Assembly (NCBI GenBank): GCA_947380915.1
Contig: CANCSY010000028.1
Coordinates: 1-22,484, forward strand
Length of the DNA: 22,484 nucleotides
Direction: 5' to 3'
DNA from: Beijerinckiaceae bacterium
GTDB taxonomy: Bacteria; Pseudomonadota; Alphaproteobacteria; Rhizobiales; Beijerinckiaceae
In this document: positions 17,369-22,484 of the stretch, piece by piece
Numbering within the stretch: the stretch's first letter is position 1
Layout: each line of letters begins with the position of its first letter
Made by a program: the position numbers and the translations under genes
Notes under the pieces: generated by a model
Database searches by the model: none
What the model saw: only the letters and a program-made list of their open reading frames with translations
Told to the model about the DNA's origin: nothing

Positions 17369-17540
17369 TCAGAGTGGCGGCTTCACCATGCAGAAGACCG
17401 CGAGCTTGTTGCCATCCAGATCCCTGAAATAGGCGCCATAAAACCCTTTGCCTCTTTCGCCGGGCGCGCCTTCGTCGTGACCACCCAGCGCGAGAGCCAA
17501 CGCTTAATCAAAAGCGTGTGCAAGTGAAGCTGGCCAATGT
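17369..17540 (-). pseudogene. Truncated VOC (glyoxalase/bleomycin resistance) family gene
   Basis: The minus strand ends in a typical VOC C-terminus: GGHDEGAPGERG, then GFYGAYFRDLDGNKLAVFC, then MVKPPL and a TGA at 17369-17371. Just upstream the same frame has a TAA at 17504-17506 after AHAFD, where the family continues without a stop. A few bases further the similarity ends, at about 17540. Only some 50 of about 120-130 residues are left, with no start. The GC-rich DNA ends at the same place and AT-rich DNA begins. I take this as an ancestral chromosomal gene broken by the arrival of the right-hand segment. Confidence 0.8.
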
Positions 17541-17549
17541 CCGACCAGT

Positions 17550-17969
17550 TTAATTATGCAACGATGAAGCAATTAAAACTTCATACAGAAGCCTGCCCGG
17601 ATAAAAAGTAAAAGCACCTGCGATGATCAGGCCGCCAATATATGTATAAGTCATGCATTTTCTGTGCCCTGAGATGTTTCCTAATCTAGCAAAATAGATG
17701 CCCAAGCAAATTTGAATAAGAACAAAAATGCTCAGCAAATGGATGGGCGAATAACCCCAAAAAATACTATTTGGCATCAACCCTTTTATCCAAAAAGAGG
17801 TCAAGCAAATGATGAGCATCATCATTACCCATAACCTACCCAATGTTTTATGGGCAGTTGTTCCTTTTGTTCCAATCAACTGCAACGCACCAATAAAAAA
17901 GGCTGTGATTGCAAAGTAAAGGTGTATTTGAACAAAAGCGGATTTATCAAATATCAAAGCGACATTCAT
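17550..17969 (-). CDS. DUF2306 family membrane protein
   Basis: The product has 139 residues and four hydrophobic helices (about 14-31, 47-64, 73-93 and 108-125). The family pattern is clear: IHLYFAITAFFIGALQLIGTKGT.AHKTLGRLW, then GYSPIHLLSIFVL, and GNISGHRKCMTYTYIGGLIIAGAFTFYPGRL. The function is unknown. A GGAGG ten bases ahead supports the ATG at 17969. Codon use is AT-rich (many ATA, TTT, AAA), unlike genes left of 17540 and suggesting origin in a low-GC donor. It stands next to the broken VOC gene and 350 bases from a decayed recombinase, in line with a transferred segment. Confidence 0.87.
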   Translation of the reverse strand: MNVALIFDKSAFVQIHLYFAITAFFIGALQLIGTKGTTAHKTLGRLWVMMMLIICLTSFWIKGLMPNSIFWGYSPIHLLSIFVLIQICLGIYFARLGNISGHRKCMTYTYIGGLIIAGAFTFYPGRLLYEVLIASSLHN

Positions 17970-18321
17970 CCCACACCTCCATTATGGAAATATGATAACG
18001 ATTCGTGCCTCAAAAATGCAAGTCCAAGTGTAACTAAAAAATCTCATAATCAAAAAACTCAATAAATGAGTATGTTCCGAGATTGACACTTAAAAAGTGA
18101 AAATCTCGGCCAATCAAGCACCTATAAACTCCCCTCACTCCCACTCAGTAATTATAAGTCTAAATCTTCTAATAAAACAGATACTTAGAAAATATTTGTA
18201 ACTACTTTGTAATTTACGGTATCTGAATACCACAAATTAAGGCGCGGAGCTGATCAAATCCAACGCTCCCAGGCAAACATTGGATGCATAAATAGCAGAG
18301 CAATGAGACGCATCAACATCA
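17970..18321. other. AT-rich intergenic stretch with a hairpin
   Basis: Apart from the DUF2306 promoter/leader zone I see no gene here. A two-part hairpin lies at 18077-18109: ccgagatt/aatctcgg (8 bp) outside, cactt/aagtg (5 bp) inside, loop aaa. No T-run follows on either strand. It could be a remnant of a mobile-element end or a symmetrical protein site. The stretch from about 18240 looks like badly decayed upstream recombinase sequence. Confidence 0.5.
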
Positions 18322-18539
18322 CCTCAACTTTATAGCTACCAGCGCGCTCTTGGCTTTGTCGCCGCTTCCAGCCATAGTGGTCGTCGGACAGAGATACCAA
18401 TTGAGCGAGAACGATTTCAACCGTTAGTGGGTCGCTAAGGGACGTTCAGATGCTTGCTGGTCACTCTGCTCTCAGTACCACTCAGCGATACATTGAAGTT
18501 GCAAAAGATGCTAGGCGGCGGGTGGTGGAGTTGGTGTGA
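18322..18539 (+). pseudogene. Decayed tyrosine recombinase (phage integrase family), C-terminal part
   Basis: Not an intact frame. In one frame 18349-18390 encodes LGFVAASSHSGRRT, which holds the HxxR box. A one-base shift then leads to TN, a TGA at 18402-18404, and ARTISTVSGSLRDVQMLAGH followed by SALSTTQRYIEVAKDARRRV and VELV, with a stop at 18537-18539. This is the HxxR, GH and catalytic Tyr block of XerC/D-like tyrosine recombinases (Arg in SGRRT, LAGHS, TTQRYIE). At least one frameshift and one nonsense codon are present, and the N-terminal part is missing or unrecognisable, so it is inactive. GC content is higher than in the surrounding sequence. It marks past integrase activity near the island edge. 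Confidence 0.8.
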
Positions 18540-18665
18540 TTTTTCGATCGTCGTCGGTCGGATTGCGTAAGGTCGATTGAATAGGTCAATAATATGAGAT
18601 TTTCAGAAGAAAATAGCAAATTTTTAAAAGTTTCACAGTTCGTACACGACTAGTGATGAAATGCA

Positions 18666-20006
18666 TCATCGCCCAACAGGCTTCCAATTATTCCAAGCCC
18701 CTTGTCTGATCGGCATGTTTTTAACGTCGTAAAATGTACCGTTTCCGCTAGGAAGTCCATTCGAGAATTCTCCGACATATCTTTTCACTTTCGCGGCTGA
18801 AATTCTGGTTGTGTTGTTTACTTGAATCGTAGTCTCGTATGCTTCGCCATTAGGGAACCTTAGAAAAGAAGTCCCATAAGGACGCCCCTCATAAAACCGC
18901 TCAGAGTAATCCACTTCATCTTTAAATATTACAGTGGCTGCTCCAGCAATTTCCTTATCAGAATACGTACCTTCAATAATTGTACCATCAGATAAACTTA
19001 GCTTTCCAAACCCATCATTCAATCCGTTTATCAAGGCACCTTCATAAACTGTTCCACTAGCATATTCAACAATTCCTGTACCTGTAATGGCATCATCGAC
19101 GAAATCCCCTTCATATTGTACAATTTGAGATGTATCGATTTTGGGCTTTCCAATTTTTCCGTACACTGAAAAAGTAGGTCGCGTTCTTGTTATATTGGAA
19201 AAATTCAATAGTCCTTGACCGTGTTTTTTTCCAGCCCGAAAATTACCTCGATATATAGCGCCCTCTGGCGTTATAAGGGTCCCGTTTCCATCAAAAAAAT
19301 TCAATTTGAATTCACCACTATAACGAGTTGCGTTGGCTTGAATTAGCTTCCCCTGACCATGCTTGTACCCTTGGATGAACTCCCCAGAATATTGTGATCC
19401 ATCATTACCAATCAAAATTCCCGTTCCCTCAAATTGAGAATCTCTGAAATTTCCATAATATTTTGAACCATCAGGCATTTGCAATGAGCCATCGCCCTGC
19501 CACTGTTCATTGATAAATATGCCAGTAAATTTGGCTCCGTTGGCAAATTTATAAACACCAGACCCATTCTTTTTAGAATTAACAAACTCACCCAAATATT
19601 CATCACCGTTGGCGAATTTTAAAAATCCATACCCTTCAAGTCGATCATTTTCAACATTACCAGTGTAGGTATCACCGTTGCGGAAAACCAAGGTCCCTTG
19701 CCCATGCGGCTTTCCTTCTACGAAGTCACCGTCGTATCGAGCACCATTCGGTAAGAGCATCATACCCTGCCCGTGCAGTTTACCCTGCTTCCACTCGCCG
19801 GCATACGTTTCACCTTTGAGTGGAGTTACGATACCAAAACATTGGTTCCATTCAGGAGAATAATTCACTGGGCAGGGCGGAAGGCGGCTCTCCCCTCCTA
19901 CTGCGACATTTGCGAAAAGCGGCGCAATTAACACGATGGAGTACACTCGGTTGAGGATGTCTCCGCGGTGCCTGGCTGTCGGGAGGTAGAAAATGCAGTC
20001 TCTCAT
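18666..20006 (-). CDS. Secreted MORN-repeat protein
   Basis: The product has 446 residues. The N-terminus has a hydrophobic stretch (about 21-38, VYSIVLIAPLFANVAVGG) that looks like a signal peptide after an unusually long, polar leader; the mature part begins near ES. From residue 65 there are about nine consecutive MORN units of 23 residues (consensus GxxYxGEFxxGxxHGQGxLxFxN). A 20-odd residue insertion (about 272-295) follows, then four or five more degenerate units to the end. MORN repeats form beta-hairpin ladders that mediate protein or lipid contact; no enzymatic domain is present. AGGA nine bases ahead supports the ATG at 20006. Codon use is AT-rich. It is divergent from the LprI-like gene, with 195 bases between them. 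Its function is not known. Confidence 0.88.
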   Translation of the reverse strand: MRDCIFYLPTARHRGDILNRVYSIVLIAPLFANVAVGGESRLPPCPVNYSPEWNQCFGIVTPLKGETYAGEWKQGKLHGQGMMLLPNGARYDGDFVEGKPHGQGTLVFRNGDTYTGNVENDRLEGYGFLKFANGDEYLGEFVNSKKNGSGVYKFANGAKFTGIFINEQWQGDGSLQMPDGSKYYGNFRDSQFEGTGILIGNDGSQYSGEFIQGYKHGQGKLIQANATRYSGEFKLNFFDGNGTLITPEGAIYRGNFRAGKKHGQGLLNFSNITRTRPTFSVYGKIGKPKIDTSQIVQYEGDFVDDAITGTGIVEYASGTVYEGALINGLNDGFGKLSLSDGTIIEGTYSDKEIAGAATVIFKDEVDYSERFYEGRPYGTSFLRFPNGEAYETTIQVNNTTRISAAKVKRYVGEFSNGLPSGNGTFYDVKNMPIRQGAWNNWKPVGR

Positions 20007-20201
20007 TTTAGATCATCCTAGGTAGCCGATGTAGGACACTGTTTTCAGATTCTGAATCAAGAGTTTATCTGAAGGACGCGTTTCGCAACACCTTGTTCAG
20101 AGCTCCAATAATGTAACATTGGGGATTGCAGTTCCTACTCTTGTTTACTTAAGACTTTTGTTAAAGTAGATTAGCTCTGCATCTCTTGCTGGAACGACCA
20201 A

Positions 20202-21398
20202 ATGAAAAAAGTCCCTAATTGGGTTGGCATAGGGTGGCTATCCTTACAGGCGTTCTATCTGGGAGCGGTGCCGGCAAGAGCATTGGATGCTTGCTCCGTC
20301 TCACGAGACGAAGCCTCAATGGCTATTTGCAAATCTGAGACGCTACAAAGCTTTCAAAGGGATTTGCAATTATTGCGCGACCGGACAGGGTTGATAAATT
20401 CACTACGTGAGCCGATGTTGCAGCCAAACCGTCAGGCACAATCTCGCGAAGAGGCGCTGAAGAAAAAAGTAACTGCCTGCAAGGGGAGCGTCGAGTGCAT
20501 CGGCGGAGCTTACATCGATGAAATTGAGTACCATCTGAAATTTCTGAAAGAGCGTAATGTCGATATCGCTAGCCTTAAAGTGGATAGCAGGGCAACCAAA
20601 GGTGCATGGACTGGAAGCTCCATACTCTCTGGAGATAGTGCCCCAAGTTCGCCCAGTACTCTATTTAACGGCTCCCAATCAGATGCTTCGCAACGGAATC
20701 CAAATGCCTTGAATGTGACGAATAATAATGGCGTTCCACAGATGCCTCCGCCTGGCGGACTCCCACCGATGTCCTTGCCCAGTTACCCGCAGCAAAACGT
20801 AATTGCACAGCCGCCTCAAGCGAATTATGGATTTCCACCTGATTATAGAGGTGCAGGGGCAGGCTCAGGTTCGAGGGATGCTGCTGATAGGCAGGGGGGA
20901 ACCTCAGAACGAATTGGATCAATGGTCCTCTACGATAGCGCACCCGTGGTCGAAATGTCGCCTTCTACCCCAGGAGGGGCGCCAAACCCAGGGTTAGCCC
21001 AGTCGTCAAGTGGATCACCACCTACCGATGGCGCTCAGACACCTGGCACCCCACCACCTGCTGGTACGGTTCAGGCGCCAATCCCTGCATCAACGGGTGG
21101 TGGCGCACAACGATCTACCGCTGCGCCAGGGCAAGCAGGGGCTCAGACACCTAGCACCCCACCACCTGCTGGTACGGTTCAAGCGCCAATCCCTGCATCA
21201 ACGGGTGGTGGCGCACAACGAGCTACCGCTGCGCCGGGGCAAGCAGGGGCTCAGACACCTGGCACCCCACCACCTGCTGGTACGGTTCAGGCGCCAATCC
21301 CTGCATCAACGGGTGGTGGCGCACAACGAGCTACCGCTGCGCCAGGGCAAGCAGGGGCTCAGCCTACTTCTGGATCGCCTGGTAGAGTGCAACCATAG
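20202..21398 (+). CDS. Secreted LprI-like protein with Pro-rich repetitive tail
   Basis: The product has 398 residues. Signal peptide about 1-28 (LSLQAFYLGAVPARA-LD). The mature N-terminus (29-120) has the spacing of the LprI/DUF1311 (lysozyme-inhibitor-like) family: Cys31, AIC at 41-43, an LQ..QRDLQLL helix, Cys93, Cys99 and AYIDEIEYHLKFL. The usual Gln-x-x-Trp before the third Cys is missing, so it is a divergent member. From about 130 on the protein is low-complexity, rich in Pro, Gly, Ser, Gln and Ala, and ends in three 36-residue repeats (277-384) encoded by 108-bp units. It is probably extended and periplasmic or outside the cell. GGAA seven bases upstream supports the ATG. An exported cyclophilin gene follows after 52 bases. 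Confidence 0.8.
   Translation: MKKVPNWVGIGWLSLQAFYLGAVPARALDACSVSRDEASMAICKSETLQSFQRDLQLLRDRTGLINSLREPMLQPNRQAQSREEALKKKVTACKGSVECIGGAYIDEIEYHLKFLKERNVDIASLKVDSRATKGAWTGSSILSGDSAPSSPSTLFNGSQSDASQRNPNALNVTNNNGVPQMPPPGGLPPMSLPSYPQQNVIAQPPQANYGFPPDYRGAGAGSGSRDAADRQGGTSERIGSMVLYDSAPVVEMSPSTPGGAPNPGLAQSSSGSPPTDGAQTPGTPPPAGTVQAPIPASTGGGAQRSTAAPGQAGAQTPSTPPPAGTVQAPIPASTGGGAQRATAAPGQAGAQTPGTPPPAGTVQAPIPASTGGGAQRATAAPGQAGAQPTSGSPGRVQP
21030..21353 (+). repeat. Three 108-bp direct tandem repeats
   Basis: Copies at 21030-21137, 21138-21245 and 21246-21353. Copies 1 and 2 differ at five bases, 2 and 3 at three, 1 and 3 at two. Each encodes the same 36-residue unit (GAQTPGTPPPAGTVQAPIPA, then STGGGAQRATAAPGQA) with one or two changes. 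The unit length is a multiple of three, so copy number can change without frameshift. The high identity points to recent duplication or gene conversion. Confidence 0.97.
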
Positions 21399-21436
21399 GA
21401 ATCGTCACAGCTCGGTGCTGGGTTCGAAAATCGAAA

Positions 21437-21443
21437 TTGGAGG
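21437..21443 (+). promoter_or_regulatory. Shine-Dalgarno site that fixes the cyclophilin start
   Basis: TTGGAGG lies seven bases ahead of the GTG at 21451, directly before the signal peptide. It decides this start over the much longer upstream opening of the same frame, which runs back to 21010 through the tandem repeats. Confidence 0.75.
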
Positions 21444-21450
21444 TTTAACA

Positions 21451-21951
21451 GTGATTAGAACGTTCTTACTAATTTTTCTGACCTGCGGATCACTATTTTC
21501 CGTTGCACAAGCTCAGCAAATTGAGAAGATGGTTATTGTTGAAACAAGTCAGGGAACGTTTCGTATAAACCTACGCCCAGAAACCAGTCGAAATGTAGCA
21601 CAATTTAAAAAACTCATCGATAATAAGTTTTATAATGGAGTGGTGTTTCATTTGGTTATACCTGGTTCCGTGGTTCAAACTGGAGATCCTACTGGCACAG
21701 GACGAGGGGGCTCTACGTTGAGAAACCTTCCCTTAGAGCCATCGGGTTCAGCTTTCCCAAGAGGGACCGTCGCTATGACGAGATTAAAACAAGACGAAAA
21801 CTCAGCAAATAGTCAATTCTTTATACTTCTGAAAGGTGCTCCACACCTTAAAGGAGTTTATACTGTAGTTGGTGATGTCTACGACGGGATGGGAGTTTTG
21901 GACAAAATAAGATTTAATGACACTATCATTAAAATGGAAATTCTTAGATAG
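21451..21951 (+). CDS. Exported cyclophilin-type peptidyl-prolyl isomerase, probably catalytically impaired
   Basis: The product has 166 residues from GTG 21451. Signal peptide about 1-22 (TFLLIFLTCGSLFSVAQA-QQ), so it acts in the periplasm or outside. The cyclophilin fold is clear: VIVETSQGTFRINLRPE, NKFYNGVVFH, GDPTGTGRGG, GTVAMTRL, NSANSQFFILL and YTVVGDVYDGMGVLDKI. In the catalytic segment, usually FHRxIxxFMxQ, the sequence is FHLVIPGSVVQ: the catalytic Arg (Arg55 of human CypA) is Leu, the Phe is Ser and the Met is Val; the Gln is kept. Activity is therefore doubtful, while binding may remain. It follows the Pro-rich LprI-like gene in the same direction. Codon use is AT-rich, as in the island. 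Confidence 0.9.
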   Translation: MIRTFLLIFLTCGSLFSVAQAQQIEKMVIVETSQGTFRINLRPETSRNVAQFKKLIDNKFYNGVVFHLVIPGSVVQTGDPTGTGRGGSTLRNLPLEPSGSAFPRGTVAMTRLKQDENSANSQFFILLKGAPHLKGVYTVVGDVYDGMGVLDKIRFNDTIIKMEILR

Positions 21952-22034
21952 GTTGCCCGAGCCTCGAAAGGAGGCGTGATCACCAAGCACATCGATAGAC
22001 GTAAGTTCACGAGTTAACCTTCAAATTCACAAGG

Positions 22035-22463
22035 CTAGCATTTGATCTGACGGGCATTCAGATAACCGATAGTGTTCTCAAAAACCGGCAGGATCCCATC
22101 TTCTATCTTGCGCTCAATGCTTGATGCTTCCGCCCGTAGTGCGTCATTGATACACTGCTGGAGCTTGTAATCTAAAGCTCGCCATTGCTGGCGTGCCTTG
22201 ACACGGATTTGCGCAAGTTCCTGGACCGCCTTGTTTTCTTGCTCGTGTTTCTTACAGGCGTCGTCAACATTGTTCCGGTCAAGGTCATCCACGGTCTTGC
22301 GGTCAAAGCGGGTGTTGTAGCCGTTCAGCATTATAGCCCGCCCACAAGGGCTTTGAGCAATAGCGGGTGTTGGAGGCAGCACCGCGAATGAAACGAAAAT
22401 GGAGCCGCACAAGGTGGCAACTTCCAAGGAAAGGATAGTTCCGTTGAGCTTCTTATCTAACAT
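22035..22463 (-). CDS. Secreted four-cysteine hypothetical protein
   Basis: I do not recognise a family. From ATG 22463 the product has 142 residues. The signal peptide (about 1-37) ends in PTPAIA-QS. The mature part has four cysteines (SPCGRAI, DDACKKHE, LQQCIND and the last residue, IKC), enough for two disulphides. A charged helical middle section (about 60-120) is rich in Gln, Lys, Arg and Glu. GGAAG six bases ahead favours 22463; ATG 22475 and TTG 22478 are also in frame. It is convergent with the cyclophilin gene, with an 83-base gap that holds a small hairpin (21961-21975) and no clear terminator. It is one of three exported unknown or semi-known proteins in the segment. The promoter lies outside the window. 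Confidence 0.7.
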   Translation of the reverse strand: MLDKKLNGTILSLEVATLCGSIFVSFAVLPPTPAIAQSPCGRAIMLNGYNTRFDRKTVDDLDRNNVDDACKKHEQENKAVQELAQIRVKARQQWRALDYKLQQCINDALRAEASSIERKIEDGILPVFENTIGYLNARQIKC

Positions 22464-22484
22464 CGCAGCTTCCATCAATAAATT

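Noticed and set aside
17850..18065. Plus-strand frame of 71 residues
   Set aside because: Lies antisense to the DUF2306 gene and its leader with no family resemblance.
19678..19863. Plus-strand Cys/Pro-rich frame with repeat-like PCPCGFP and PCPCSLP
   Set aside because: Antisense of the MORN repeats; the periodicity is inherited from them.
21961..21975. Hairpin gcctc/gaggc as terminator of the cyclophilin gene
   Set aside because: Only a 5-bp stem and no T-run on either strand.

Overview
The window looks like the chromosome of a high-GC alphaproteobacterium, most likely of the Hyphomicrobiales (Rhizobiales). The reasons are the order rpsF-rpsR-DUF2232-rplI-dnaB-alr, a CvpA-PurF pair followed by a short-chain dehydrogenase, a Der GTPase next to a YfgM-like TPR protein, an NnrU-type membrane protein, and strongly GC-rich third codon positions. 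The species cannot be named from the sequence alone.

Positions 1-5115 are one minus-strand run: rpsF, rpsR, a DUF2232 membrane protein, rplI, then a strong intrinsic terminator, dnaB, and alr (cut by the window edge). Starts and stops overlap or nearly touch (rpsF/rpsR, DUF2232/rplI, dnaB/alr). Positions 5116-5472 are a divergent control region with a perfect 14-bp inverted repeat. Positions 5473-8694 read rightward: cvpA, purF (first step of purine synthesis) and an SDR oxidoreductase. The usual neighbour radA is not here; an inversion of the rpsF-to-radA block would explain the layout.

Positions 8695-17368 are ordinary housekeeping and membrane genes: a small unknown gene, der, a YfgM-like TPR protein (no bamB between them), a membrane-anchored Sel1/TPR protein with its terminator, MOSC and NnrU genes, a six-helix voltage-gated K+ channel with its terminator, and sthA overlapped by a methyltransferase gene.

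At about 17540 the character of the DNA changes sharply. A VOC-family gene is cut off and carries a stop codon, and from there to the right edge the DNA is AT-rich with different codon use. This right-hand segment holds a DUF2306 membrane protein, a decayed tyrosine recombinase, a secreted MORN-repeat protein, a secreted LprI-like protein with a proline-rich tail built from three 108-bp repeats, an exported cyclophilin that has lost key catalytic residues, and a secreted four-cysteine protein. I read it as a genomic island carrying a small set of exported proteins. It is the most interesting part of the window, and its function is unknown.
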